Assembly: GCA_963714145.1 (NCBI GenBank)
Contig: OY970235.1
Location: forward strand, 3,534,001-3,598,000
DNA length: 64,000 nt
DNA from: JBBWZH01 sp035544115
GTDB lineage: Bacteria; Actinomycetota; Actinomycetes; Mycobacteriales; CADCTP01
Reading direction: 5' to 3'
Positions within the stretch are counted from its first letter, which is position 1. Each line of letters begins with the position of its first letter. Positions 1-8,518 of this stretch are shown here, in pieces. A program made the position numbers and the translations under genes. The notes beneath the pieces are model-generated. The model was not told where the DNA came from and did no database searches. It saw nothing but the letters and a program-made list of their open reading frames with translations.

Positions 1-831
1 CTGCGCCAGCCGCCACCGACCGGCTCCGGCGACCAGGTGCGCGGCCGGCGGATGCCCGGCGGTCTCGATCCGGTACTCCCCGGTGTCCAGATTGAGCTGC
101 AGGTGGACCGCGGTGGCGAAGCCCTCGCCCCAGTGCTGCCGGACCAGGTACCGGTTCGCCTCGATCAGGAACCGGTTCCGTGGCACCGCACCCAGCAGCC
201 CGCCGAACGCGCCGGACAGCAGCAGCGCCCGGGCGCCGGCCGCGACGCCCTTGCCGGAGACATCCACCAACACCAGGTCCAGGTGGTACCCACCCTGTCC
301 GTCCGACTCCAGCCGGGAGACCAGGAAGTCGCCGGCCATGCCCGCGTCATGCGCCGAGCGCAGTTCGGTCTCGACCTGCCAGCCCGGCGGCAGCGCCGGC
401 ACCTCGCCCTGCAGCCGCAGCCGCTCGCGCAGCTCGGCCAGGATCATGTCCGGCCGGCCCTCCCGGACCCCCAGCCGGTGCCGCCGCCGCACCTGCTCGT
501 GCGAGACAGCGGTGACCACGGCGAGCAGCAGGGCCGAACCCGCGGTCACGCTCTGGCTGCTGTCCGGCACGCTGAGCACGACGATCCCGAGCAGCGCCAG
601 GGTGGCCCCGATCAGCAGCCACATCTCCAGCAGGCGGTGCAGCAGCAGGCCGCCGAGCAGGACCGGGACCGACAGCACGACCGCACCGCGCATGTCCGCC
701 GGCCAGATCACCGCGGCGACGGCGAGCACGCCCGCGGTCAGCAGCAGACCGCTGAGCAGCGCGGGCTCACCCGGTCGGCGCCGCGGTCGCCGGACCCGGG
801 CCAGGATCGTTCGCAGCGCCGTCGTGGTCAT
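1..831 (-). CDS. Membrane-anchored PP2C-type (SpoIIE/RsbU) protein phosphatase, C-terminus cut by window edge
   Basis: The minus-strand frame from ATG at 831 stays open to base 1, so at least 277 residues are visible and the stop lies outside the window. Residues about 20-110 form three or four hydrophobic segments. These are followed by a SpoIIE-type PP2C domain: MAGDFLVSRL near residue 165, DLVLVDVSGKGVAAG with a metal-binding Asp near 190, and ETAGHPPAAHLV near 265. In this family (RsbU, SpoIIE) the domain dephosphorylates an anti-sigma-factor antagonist to switch on an alternative sigma factor; that role is inferred here. No RsbV/RsbW partner is visible. The phosphatase signature is clear, but the regulatory target is unknown. 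Confidence 0.85.
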   Translation of the reverse strand, partial: MTTTALRTILARVRRPRRRPGEPALLSGLLLTAGVLAVAAVIWPADMRGAVVLSVPVLLGGLLLHRLLEMWLLIGATLALLGIVVLSVPDSSQSVTAGSALLLAVVTAVSHEQVRRRHRLGVREGRPDMILAELRERLRLQGEVPALPPGWQVETELRSAHDAGMAGDFLVSRLESDGQGGYHLDLVLVDVSGKGVAAGARALLLSGAFGGLLGAVPRNRFLIEANRYLVRQHWGEGFATAVHLQLNLDTGEYRIETAGHPPAAHLVAGAGRWRLAQ

Positions 832-841
832 GACGCCGGGC

Positions 842-847
842 ACCCTA
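842..847 (-). promoter_or_regulatory. -10 hexamer of phosphatase gene (TAGGGT)
   Basis: TAGGGT on the minus strand matches the actinobacterial -10 pattern TAnnnT and ends 10 nt before the ATG at 831. Transcription would therefore begin within a few bases of the start codon, giving a leaderless or nearly leaderless mRNA. No clear -35 was seen. Confidence 0.4.
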
Positions 848-994
848 GCTGGTCAGCGCATTCCCGTGAGCGGCTGTGCGCTGAGTGAACGTGAGACTGC
901 GCCGCGCTAGCACCTGGTGAGCGAAATGCCCGTCCGCCGGGGTTGCTTTGGAAACTGCGTCGCGCGGCCCCCGGCGAGCCGGTAGACAGGCCGC

Positions 995-2227
995 ATGGCC
1001 GACGTCGTGTTCCGACCTATCGATCGCACCGAGTTCCCGGCATTCCACCGCGCGCTGATCGAGGCGTTTGGTGAAGATCCGACCGACCGCGGGCGGGACC
1101 AGGATCTCCGGGTGTTCGAGCCGGAGCGGAGCCTGGCCGGCTTCGACGGGGATCAGGTCGTCGCGACCGCCAGCATCTACAGCCGGAACATGACGTTGCC
1201 CGGTGGTCCCAAGCCGGTGGCCGGGGTGACCGTGGTCTCGGTCGCGCCAACGCACCGGCGCCGCGGGCTGCTCACCGAGATGATGCGCCGGCAGCTGACC
1301 GGGCTGCACGAGGGCCAACTCGAACCGGTGGCGGCGCTCTGGGCCGCCGAGGGGCCGATCTACGGCCGGTTCGGCTACGGGCTGGCGGCGAACCGGGCCG
1401 TGCTCACCGGGTCGACCGACGCGCTGCGGCTGACCCCCGGCACCGACCTGGGCACCGGCCGGATCCGGCTGGTCACCGCCGAGCAGGCGCGGCCGCACCT
1501 GGCCGAGGTGTACGAGCAGATCCGGCCCACCCAGGTCGGCTGGCTGGACCGCCGCGACCGCTGGTGGGACAACCGGCTGTACGACCCGGAGGCCGACCGC
1601 GACGGCGCCACCGCGTTCCGGTTCGCGCTGAGCACCGAAGAGGACGGCCGGGTCACCGGGTACGCCATCTACCGGCTGCGGCCGTCCTCGGACGTCCGCC
1701 GCAAGGACGCCGAGGTGATCGTCAACGAGATCGCCGCGACCAACCCGAAGGCGTACGCCTCGCTCTGGTCCTTCCTGGCCAACCTCGACCTGATCAACGC
1801 CATGCGGAAGCGGATCGCCCCGCTGGACGAGCCGCTCCGGCACCAGCTGCTCGACCCGCGCGGGCTGCGGATAGAGGTCCTGGACAGCCTCTGGGTCCGG
1901 CTCGCCGACGTCGGCCGGGCGCTGGCCGACCGCACCTACTCCGCCGACCTGGACACGGTGTTCGAGGTGGCGGACGAATTCTGCCCGTGGAACGCCGGTC
2001 GGTGGCGGCTGCGGGGCGGCGCGGACGGAGCGTCCTGCGCGCGCACCCGGGACGCCGCGGACCTGGCGCTGTCCAGCACCGACCTCGGCGCCGCATACCT
2101 GGGCGGCACCCGGCTGGCCACGCTGGCCCAGGCCGGACGGGTGGTCGAGCTGCGTCCGGGCGCGCTCGCCGCGGCCAGCCGCGCCTTCGCCGGCGACCGC
2201 GAACCCTGGTGCCCGGAGATCTTCTAG
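995..2227 (+). CDS. Eis-family GNAT N-acetyltransferase
   Basis: This 410-residue protein has the full Eis architecture. An N-terminal GNAT domain carries the acetyl-CoA loop VSVAPTHRRRGLL at residues 81-93 and IYGRFGYGLAA near 122-132. A second GNAT-like fold and an SCP2-like C-terminal domain follow, ending in the conserved Phe that supplies the C-terminal carboxylate. Mycobacterial Eis transfers acetyl groups from acetyl-CoA to amines such as aminoglycosides or host-protein lysines; the substrate here is unknown. The ATG at 995 lies only 6 nt after TAGACA, a -10-like sequence, so the mRNA may be leaderless. Family assignment is confident, substrate is not. Confidence 0.9.
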   Translation: MADVVFRPIDRTEFPAFHRALIEAFGEDPTDRGRDQDLRVFEPERSLAGFDGDQVVATASIYSRNMTLPGGPKPVAGVTVVSVAPTHRRRGLLTEMMRRQLTGLHEGQLEPVAALWAAEGPIYGRFGYGLAANRAVLTGSTDALRLTPGTDLGTGRIRLVTAEQARPHLAEVYEQIRPTQVGWLDRRDRWWDNRLYDPEADRDGATAFRFALSTEEDGRVTGYAIYRLRPSSDVRRKDAEVIVNEIAATNPKAYASLWSFLANLDLINAMRKRIAPLDEPLRHQLLDPRGLRIEVLDSLWVRLADVGRALADRTYSADLDTVFEVADEFCPWNAGRWRLRGGADGASCARTRDAADLALSSTDLGAAYLGGTRLATLAQAGRVVELRPGALAAASRAFAGDREPWCPEIF

Positions 2228-2342
2228 GCCGGTGCTCTAGGCCCGGCAGTACTCCAGGCCCGGCGGTACTGGGAAGCCGGTACGCCTGGGAAGCTGGCCT
2301 CGCGATGCCGGCGCCCGCCGCGCCGGCCGCGGAGGAGGCCCG

Positions 2343-4007
2343 ATGACGAGCGGCGAACCCGGTCGGCCGGAACAGCCCGACCAGGCCGACCACCCGACCG
2401 AGCCTGACCACCCGGCTGGCGCCAGCCCTACCGCCGAGACCGGCCACCCAGCCGAACCTGACCAGCCAGCTGGCCCCAGCCCGACCGCCGAGACCGGCCG
2501 CGCGGACGGGCCCGCCCCCACAACCCGAGCCGGTAGCCCGGCCGGAACCGACCCCACAACCGAGACCCGCCCCACCGCCGAAACCGGCCACACCGGGGGC
2601 GAGCCGGTCGGGGCGAGCGGCCGGGCCGGCGATGGGGGTCGATCCGGTCAGGTCGGCACGTTCAGCGGCTCCACGGCGGGACGACAGGACGAGGCGGGAC
2701 GAGGCGGTCAGCCGGAAGAGGGTGGGACCAGCCGCCGGCGGCGGCGGGAACGGCGGCGGCGGTCCGACGACGGCCCGGCCGGTGCGCCAGCCGACGCGGC
2801 GGCCGAGCGGGGCGGCCCGGCCGCTGCGTACCAGGGTGGGCCGGGCGGGATGAAGCCGGTCGCGGCGGGCTCGGCTGCGGCGGTGCCGCAGCCCGCCGCG
2901 ACCCCCACCCGGGGATGGGCCGACTCCCCCGGCACCGGCCCATCCGGGTCCGGGACATCCGCGGCGGGCAGGTGGACCGGTGCTGCCGGCACCGCCCCTT
3001 CGACGGGCTCGGCCGGCACCGCGGGGAGGTTCGGCACGGCCGGCTCGGCCGGCGCAGCAGGCTCGGCCAGTGTGGCCAGCACGGCGGGCCCGGGTCGTAC
3101 GGCCGGAACGGACGGCACGACGGGCTCGTCCAGCGCAGCCGGCCCGGCCAGCACCGTCGGCACGGCCGGCACGGCCGGCACGGCAGGCACAGCCGGCACA
3201 GCCGGCGCGGCAGGCACAGCCGGCACAGCCGGCGCGGCAGGCACGGCAGGCACGGCAGGCACAGCCAGCCCGGCGGGCACATCGGGCACGGCAGGTACGG
3301 CCGGCCCGGCGGGCACATCCGGCACGGCAGGCACGACCGGCCCGGCGGGCACATCCGGCCCGGCAGGCACGACCGGCACGGCAGGCACAACCGGCACGGC
3401 AGGCACGACCGGCCCGGCGGGCACGACCGGCCCGGCGGGCACATCGGGCACGGCAGGTACGGCCGGCACAGCAGCCACGTCCAGCACTGCAAGCGTGGCC
3501 GGCACAGCTGGCTCATCCGACCCGGGCGGCACAGCCGGCACGGGCGGCACAGCCGACCCGGGCGGCACAGCCGCGACGTCCGACGCCACCGCGTCGTCGA
3601 CGGCGACCAGTTGGTCCGGTCCGGCCGGCGCTCCCGCCGCGACCGGATCCACCGGTCCGGCCGATCCGGCCGGCACCGCGGCCGGCTTCTCCGGGGCGGC
3701 CCCCTGGCCGGGATCGGCCGGCGGCGCGCCGGCCCAGTCCGGGCCCGGCGCGGGCAGCGCGGGAGGCGGGGCGCGGGAGGCGGGGCGCGGGCCGGTGCGG
3801 CCGCGGGTGCGCGGCGAGACGGAGCGCGGGCTGCGCGGGCTGGTCGGGGCCGGGCCTTCTCAGGTCGGCGTGTCCGGCGCGATGCGGGCCCGGGACGCGG
3901 CCCGGCCGCGCCCGGAGGACATTGCCGCCGCGGAGAGCGATCTGGTCATCGTCCGGCGCAACTACGTACCGCCGGACACGATCCGGCCCGAATCCGGCGG
4001 GGCTTAG
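2343..4007 (+). CDS. Collagen-like Gly-X-Y repeat protein of unknown function
   Basis: The 554-residue frame starts at ATG 2343 behind a strong ribosome-binding site (GGAGGAGG, 5 nt spacing). The N-terminal ~90 residues are Pro/Thr/Asp-rich (PDHPAGASPTAETGHPAEP-like). Residues about 270-380 form roughly 35 nearly uninterrupted Gly-X-Y triplets (GTA, GPA, GTT, GTS). The last ~70 residues are ordinary sequence (RPRPEDIAAAESDLVIVRR). No signal peptide or membrane segment is seen, so it looks cytoplasmic. Bacterial collagen-like proteins often use Gly-X-Thr triplets, but whether this one forms a triple helix is unknown. The opposite strand and another frame are also open because of the repeat. 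The RBS and the non-repetitive C-terminus favour this frame. The stop overlaps the convergent rpiB stop. Confidence 0.65.
   Translation: MTSGEPGRPEQPDQADHPTEPDHPAGASPTAETGHPAEPDQPAGPSPTAETGRADGPAPTTRAGSPAGTDPTTETRPTAETGHTGGEPVGASGRAGDGGRSGQVGTFSGSTAGRQDEAGRGGQPEEGGTSRRRRRERRRRSDDGPAGAPADAAAERGGPAAAYQGGPGGMKPVAAGSAAAVPQPAATPTRGWADSPGTGPSGSGTSAAGRWTGAAGTAPSTGSAGTAGRFGTAGSAGAAGSASVASTAGPGRTAGTDGTTGSSSAAGPASTVGTAGTAGTAGTAGTAGAAGTAGTAGAAGTAGTAGTASPAGTSGTAGTAGPAGTSGTAGTTGPAGTSGPAGTTGTAGTTGTAGTTGPAGTTGPAGTSGTAGTAGTAATSSTASVAGTAGSSDPGGTAGTGGTADPGGTAATSDATASSTATSWSGPAGAPAATGSTGPADPAGTAAGFSGAAPWPGSAGGAPAQSGPGAGSAGGGAREAGRGPVRPRVRGETERGLRGLVGAGPSQVGVSGAMRARDAARPRPEDIAAAESDLVIVRRNYVPPDTIRPESGGA
3145..3480 (+). 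repeat. 9-bp-based coding minisatellite (Gly-Thr/Pro-Ala triplets)
   Basis: Tandem variants of ggcacggca / ggcacagcc / ggcccggcg encode the Gly-X-Y block. Differences between units fall mainly on codon position 3, or change Thr to Ala or Pro at position 1. Replication slippage would change length in whole triplets. Confidence 0.85.
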
Positions 4008-4504
4008 CCCAGGTCGTCGCGGCCGCCGGCGAAGGCGGACTCGCCGGGGTGGGTGGCGCCGGTGGCCTCGTAGTCGGCGACCATCCGGATCCGGCGGGCG
4101 TGCCGGGGGTCGCCGCTGAACGCGGTGCTGAGGAAGATGGCGACCAACCGGGTGGCGACGTCGACCGAGTGCATCCGGCCACCGATAGCGGCCAGGCTGG
4201 CGTCGTTGTGCAGCCGGGCCAGCTCGGCGGTCTGCTCGCTCCAGATCAGCGCCGCCCGGGCGCCGCGCACCTTGTTCGCGGCCAGCTGCTCGCCGTTGCC
4301 GGAGCCGCCGATCACCACGCCGAGGCTGCCCTCGTCGGCGACCACGCGCTGAGCCGCGTCGATGCAGTAGTCGGGGTAGTCGTCCTCGGGGTCGTACGTG
4401 TGCGCGCCGCAGTCGATCGGCTCGTGCCCCAGCATCGGCAGCGCGCTGAGCAGGTGCGTCTTGAGCTCGAAGCCGGCGTGGTCGCAGCCGAGGTAGACCC
4501 GCAT
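4004..4504 (-). CDS. rpiB: Ribose-5-phosphate isomerase B
   Basis: This 166-residue RpiB/LacAB-family isomerase interconverts ribose-5-P and ribulose-5-P in the pentose phosphate pathway (cytoplasmic). It has CDHAG at residues 7-11, GGSGNGEQ at 67-74 and HND at 99-101. As in mycobacterial RpiB, a Glu (E72) occupies the place of the E. coli catalytic Cys. It diverges from the MBL hydrolase gene with 42 bp between starts and converges on the collagen-like gene, with overlapping stop codons at 4004-4007. Length and motifs are normal for the family. Confidence 0.95.
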   Translation of the reverse strand: MRVYLGCDHAGFELKTHLLSALPMLGHEPIDCGAHTYDPEDDYPDYCIDAAQRVVADEGSLGVVIGGSGNGEQLAANKVRGARAALIWSEQTAELARLHNDASLAAIGGRMHSVDVATRLVAIFLSTAFSGDPRHARRIRMVADYEATGATHPGESAFAGGRDDLG

Positions 4505-4511
4505 GCTGCCG

Positions 4512-4517
4512 AGTCTG
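4512..4517 (-). promoter_or_regulatory. -10 hexamer of rpiB (CAGACT), leaderless spacing
   Basis: CAGACT on the minus strand is one base from TAnnnT and ends 7 nt before the rpiB ATG, the spacing expected for a leaderless transcript. No Shine-Dalgarno sequence precedes rpiB. Confidence 0.35.
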
Positions 4518-4533
4518 CCACCACCAGGCTGGA

Positions 4534-4539
4534 TAGGGT
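4534..4539 (+). promoter_or_regulatory. -10 hexamer of MBL hydrolase gene (TAGGGT), leaderless
   Basis: TAGGGT followed by exactly 7 nt and the ATG at 4547 is the classic actinobacterial leaderless arrangement. It supports that start codon. Confidence 0.55.
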
Positions 4540-4546
4540 CCCCGGC

Positions 4547-5428
4547 ATGCCTGACTCCGTGCAGTGGCGGGAGATCGGCGACCGGGTGTTCGTCCGCCGG
4601 CATCGCCAGTTGGACCTGAACGTCGGGTTGGTGGTCGGCACCGGGGCCTGCCTGGTGATCGATACCCGGTCGTCCGAGGCGGAGGGGCGGGAGCTGGCGG
4701 CGGCGGTCCGGGAGGTGACCGCGGCGCCGTGGGTGGTGGTGGACACGCACGCGCACTACGACCACTGCTTCGGCAACGCGGCGTTCCGGCCGGCCCGGAT
4801 CTGGGCGCACCGGCGGGTGCCCGAGGTACTGGCCGAGTACGGCGAGGTGATGCGGGCGCTGACCATGGCGGCATACCGCGGGGCGGGTCTGGCCGACACC
4901 GCGGCCGAGATCGGGGCCACCCGGATCGACCCGCCGGACCAGCTGCTGGACATCCAGGCCGACCTGGACGTCGGCGGCCGCCCGGTGACGTTGCGGTACC
5001 TCGGCCGCGGGCACACCGACAGCGACCTGATCGTGCATGTGCCGGACGCCGGGGTGCTGTTCGCCGGCGACCTGGTGGAGGAGGGCGCGCCGCCGGCCTT
5101 CGAGGACTCGTTCCCGCTGGAGTGGCCCAGCGCGGTCGCCGGGTTGGCGACGCTGGCCACCGGGCCGGTGGTGCCCGGGCACGGCGCGGTGGTGGACGCG
5201 GCCTTCCTGCGCGCGCAGCAGGCGGACCTGGCCCGGACCGCCGAGGTGGCCCGGGACGCCTTCGCCGCCGGCGAGGCGGTCGAGGCGGCCGCCGACCGGG
5301 TGCCGTTCCCGGCCGAGCCGGCGCTGGCCGCGCTGCGCCGGGCTTACCGCCAACTCCGCGGCGAACCGGCCTACGAGACTCCAGCGGAACTCCTGCGCCG
5401 AGCCGGCCTCCGGGCGGGCGCTGGCTGA
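4547..5428 (+). CDS. Metallo-beta-lactamase-fold hydrolase
   Basis: This 293-residue MBL-fold protein has the metal-binding motif THAHYDH at residues 67-73, a later GHTDSDLIVHVP segment, FAGDLVEEG with the bridging Asp, and GHG near residue 220. These bind the two-metal centre of glyoxalase-II/beta-lactamase-fold hydrolases. There is no signal peptide, so a cytoplasmic hydrolase is expected; the substrate cannot be told from sequence. The start is fixed by the leaderless TAGGGT signal. It converges with the aldehyde dehydrogenase gene after a 59-bp gap. Confidence 0.88.
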   Translation: MPDSVQWREIGDRVFVRRHRQLDLNVGLVVGTGACLVIDTRSSEAEGRELAAAVREVTAAPWVVVDTHAHYDHCFGNAAFRPARIWAHRRVPEVLAEYGEVMRALTMAAYRGAGLADTAAEIGATRIDPPDQLLDIQADLDVGGRPVTLRYLGRGHTDSDLIVHVPDAGVLFAGDLVEEGAPPAFEDSFPLEWPSAVAGLATLATGPVVPGHGAVVDAAFLRAQQADLARTAEVARDAFAAGEAVEAAADRVPFPAEPALAALRRAYRQLRGEPAYETPAELLRRAGLRAGAG

Positions 5429-5487
5429 GTTCGCCGCCATCCCCGGCACTCCAACCCGGGGGGCCTACCGCAGGCGGACCTGCCTCC

Positions 5488-6921
5488 TCACAGCTGGATG
5501 GCCTTGACCTCGAGGAACTCCTCGAGGCCGTAGCGGCCCAGTTCGCGGCCGTTGCCGGACTGCTTGTAGCCGCCGAACGGGGCCAGCGGGTTGAACCGGC
5601 CGCCGTTGACGTCGACCTGGCCGGTGCGCAGCCGGCGGGCGACCGCGACGGCGGCGTCCTGGTCGGCCGACCAGACCGCGCCGGCCAGGCCGAACGGGGT
5701 GCCGTTGGCGATCTCGACCGCCTCGTCCTCGTCCGCGTACGGGATGATCGAGAGCACCGGGCCGAAGATCTCCTCCTGGGCGATCGTGGCGTCCGGGCGC
5801 ACGTCGGCGAAGACCGTCGGCCGGACGAAGTACCCGCGGTCCAGCCCGTCCGGTGGCTCGGCGCCGCCGGCCGCCAGCGTGGCGCCCTCGGCCACCCCGC
5901 GGGCGATGTAGCCGCGGACCCGGTCGCGCTGGCCGGCGAAGGCGAGCGGGCCGAGCCGGGTGCCCTCGGCCAGCGGGTCGCCGACGGTGTAGCCGGCGGC
6001 GGCCGCGACCGCGAGCGAGACCACCTCGTCGTGCCGGCCGGCCGGCACCAGCATCCGGGTCCAGGCGGTGCAGGTCTGGCCGGCGTTGATGAAGCAGTTG
6101 GCCACGCCGACCTTGACCGCCTTGGCCAGGTCGGCGTCCGGCAGCATCACGTTGGCGGACTTGCCGCCGAGTTCCAGCGCGACCCGCTTCACGGTCGCGG
6201 CCGCGACCGCGGAGACCCGCCGGCCGGCCCGGGTGGAGCCGGTGAACGAGACCATGTCGACGTCCGGGTGCGCGGCGAGCGCCTCGCCGGCCACCGGGCC
6301 GGTGCCGGTGACCAGGTTGAACACGCCGGCCGGCAGCCCGGCGGCGACCATGATCTCGGCCAGCACGTACCCGGACAGCGGGGCGACCTCGCTGGGCTTG
6401 AGCACCACGGTGCAGCCGGCGGCAAGCGCGGCGGCGACCTTGGCCACCACCTGGTGCAGCGGGTAGTTCCACGGGGTGATCGCCCCGACCACGCCGATCG
6501 GCTCCCGGGTGACCAGCGAGTTCCCGATCTGCTCGTCGAACTGGTACGAGCCCAGCAGCTCGGCGTAGGACGCGGCGACGGTGATCGGCAGCGCGGCCTG
6601 CACCGTGCTGGCCAGCCGCAGCGGCGTGCCCATCTCGGTGGCGATCAGCCGGGCCAGCTCGTCTTTGCGCTCGGCCAGCCCGGCGGAGACGCGGCCGAGG
6701 ATCGCCGCCCGGTCGGGCGCCGGGGTAGCCGCCCAGCCGGGGAAGGCCGCCCGGGCCGCCGCGACCGCGCGGTCGATGTCCGCCGCGGCCCCGGCGGGGA
6801 CGGCCGCCAGCACCTCCTCGGTGGTCGGGTTGACCACCTCCAGGACGCCCGGGCCGGACGGCGGCACCCAGGACCCGCCGACGAACAGCGCGTCCGAGTG
6901 CCGCACCAGAGCTGCTGTCAC
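5488..6921 (-). CDS. NAD(P)-dependent aldehyde dehydrogenase
   Basis: This 477-residue member of the ALDH superfamily oxidises an aldehyde to a carboxylate. Key residues are visible: ITPWNYP with Asn152, FTGSTRAG at 226-233 (cofactor loop), general base Glu250 in VALELGGK, nucleophile Cys284 in GQTCTAW, and EEIFGPVLSI further on. Start GTG 6921 is chosen because GGAGGTG lies at ideal distance; upstream in-frame codons lack homology. It diverges from the das-type operon and shares its 278-bp intergenic region, so the operators there could also affect this gene. The substrate is unknown. Confidence 0.93.
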   Translation of the reverse strand: MTAALVRHSDALFVGGSWVPPSGPGVLEVVNPTTEEVLAAVPAGAAADIDRAVAAARAAFPGWAATPAPDRAAILGRVSAGLAERKDELARLIATEMGTPLRLASTVQAALPITVAASYAELLGSYQFDEQIGNSLVTREPIGVVGAITPWNYPLHQVVAKVAAALAAGCTVVLKPSEVAPLSGYVLAEIMVAAGLPAGVFNLVTGTGPVAGEALAAHPDVDMVSFTGSTRAGRRVSAVAAATVKRVALELGGKSANVMLPDADLAKAVKVGVANCFINAGQTCTAWTRMLVPAGRHDEVVSLAVAAAAGYTVGDPLAEGTRLGPLAFAGQRDRVRGYIARGVAEGATLAAGGAEPPDGLDRGYFVRPTVFADVRPDATIAQEEIFGPVLSIIPYADEDEAVEIANGTPFGLAGAVWSADQDAAVAVARRLRTGQVDVNGGRFNPLAPFGGYKQSGNGRELGRYGLEEFLEVKAIQL

Positions 6922-7039
6922 GAGCCCACCTCCACACCGGGAACACCGCCGCGACCCCGGATCGACCGTACCTGCCGGTCGTGCAAGGGCCGGGTGCGTC
7001 CCTGAGGTCACGATCGTGCCTCGCTCGACCGGTAGCTCC

Positions 7040-7069
7040 TTGACAACCCGATGCCCCTGTGCCAGCTTT
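7040..7069 (+). promoter_or_regulatory. Candidate promoter of das-type operon
   Basis: TTGACA at 7040-7045 is a perfect -35. The -10 is poor (AGCTTT at 7064-7069, 18-bp spacing). The operator array begins 6 bp downstream, which fits repression at the start of transcription. Confidence 0.4.
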
Positions 7070-7075
7070 CCCGAT

Positions 7076-7111
7076 ACTGGTCTGTACCAGTACTGACCAG
7101 TACTGACCAGT
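7076..7111 (+). promoter_or_regulatory. DasR/GntR-like operator array
   Basis: ACTGGTCTGTACCAGT at 7076-7091 closely matches the Streptomyces DasR responsive element (consensus A[G/C]TGGTCTAGACCA[G/C]T). Two further ACCAGT half-sites follow at 7096 and 7106, exactly 10 bp apart, so all three lie on the same DNA face. DasR is a GntR-family repressor released by phosphorylated aminosugars. The downstream genes are of the das type, which makes the identification coherent. No dasR gene is in the window. Confidence 0.7.
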
Positions 7112-7199
7112 GGTCGGCACAGACCCTCCGCGCCGACCATTGCGGTTGATCTGTGGCAGGACAGGGACATCACCACACTGGCATTCCGAGGGGGATGAC

Positions 7200-8490
7200 G
7201 TGAAGCATCGTCACCTGATCGCGGCGGGCATTGCGGCGGCGCTGCTGGGGGTGTCGGCGTGCGGGAACTCGAGCGACACGCCGGCCGGCAACAACCAGGC
7301 GGCTTCCCAGCCCAAAGAGATCACGATCTGGCTGATGAACGGCAGCGCGCCGGATTCGGTCGTACAGGCCGTCAACAAGGAGTTCATCGCCAAGCACCCG
7401 GGCACCACGCCCAAGATCGAGATTCAGCAGTGGGACGGCATCCAGGAGAAGACGACCACGGCGCTGGCCGGCAACACCCCGCCGGACGTGCTGGAGATCG
7501 GCAGCACGCTGGTGTCGAAGTTCGCTGACTCCGGCGGCCTGGCCGACCTCACCGGCAAGAAGTCCGACCTCGGCGGCGACAGCTGGCTGAAGGGCCTCAC
7601 CGAGGCCGGCACGCTGGACGGCAAGATCTACGGCGTGCCGTACTACGGCGGCGTCCGCGCGGTCATCTACCGCACCGACATGTTCACCAAGGCCGGCATC
7701 AGCTCGCCGCCGACCGACCTGGCCGGCTTCACCGCGATGCTCGACAAGCTGCAGAAGAAGTTCGGCACCGACCCCAAGTTCTCCGCCCTCTACTTCCCCG
7801 GCCAGTACTGGTACGCGGCGCTGCCGTTCGTCTGGGACGAAGGCGGCGAGCTGGCCACGCAGGACGGCGACAAGTGGACCGGGGCGCTGGACAGCCCAGC
7901 AGGCCCAGGCCGGCCTGACCACGCTCAAGGGCCTGGTGAACAAGTACTCCAAGGCCCCGGTGAACGGGAACGAGAACGACAACGACCCGGCCACCCCGAT
8001 GGGCGAGGGCAAGGCCGGCGTGATCATCGACAGCGGCTGGAAGGTCGGCGTGATCACCAAGGCGCACCCGGAGCTCAAGGGCAAGGTCGCCGTCTTCGCG
8101 CTGCCCGGCAAGAACCCGGGCACCACGGCGCCGGTCTTCCTCGGTGGCTCCAACCTGGCCATCTCCGAGGGCAGCAAGGCGCCGGACCTGGCCTACGACT
8201 GGCTGAAGATCATGTCCGGGACCACCGCGCAGACCCAGCTGGCCACCGACGGCGGCGTCATCCCGAACAGCACGAACCTGCTCAACCTGCACGCCAAGGA
8301 CCCGATCCTGTCGGTGTTCGACGCGGCCGCGAAGAACAGCCGGTCCACCCCGGCCACGCCGAAGTGGGCGAACGTGGAGAGCGGGACGATCCTGCAGGAC
8401 ATGCTGGTGGCCATCTTCAGCGGCAAGTCCACCGTTGCGGCAGCCACCAAGACGGCCAGCGAGGCGATCACCAAGACGCTCAACGGCTGA
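7200..8490 (+). pseudogene. dasA: DasA-like aminosugar ABC transporter lipoprotein, frameshifted in this sequence
   Basis: An extracellular solute-binding protein (SBP family 1) starts at GTG 7200, 4 nt after GAGGGGG. Its lipoprotein signal peptide ends in the lipobox GVSAC. The first part (to about 7895) and the second part (from about 7900, ending NG at 8490) lie in different frames; total length is 3n+1. Deleting the A at 7898 restores the continuous reading SPQAQAGLTTLKG. Both halves look intact, so either a sequencing error or a recent mutation is likely. In Streptomyces, DasA binds N,N'-diacetylchitobiose. The permease, glycosidase and kinase genes downstream support an aminosugar ligand. 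No ATPase gene is present; such importers commonly share MsiK. Confidence 0.8.
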
Positions 8491-8518
8491 TTCTGATCCA
8501 TCGGTAGGAGGGGGCGAC

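Noticed and set aside
2708..3676. Minus-strand Val-Pro-Ala-rich frame opposite the collagen-like repeat
   Set aside because: It is open only because of the repeat, without a ribosome-binding site or non-repetitive ends. It cannot be fully excluded, since third codon positions coincide on both strands.
2915..5428. Long plus-strand frame of 837 codons running through the collagen-like region into the MBL gene
   Set aside because: Its first half is a His/Arg/Gly-rich shadow of the repeat. Only the part from 4547 has family homology and a start signal.
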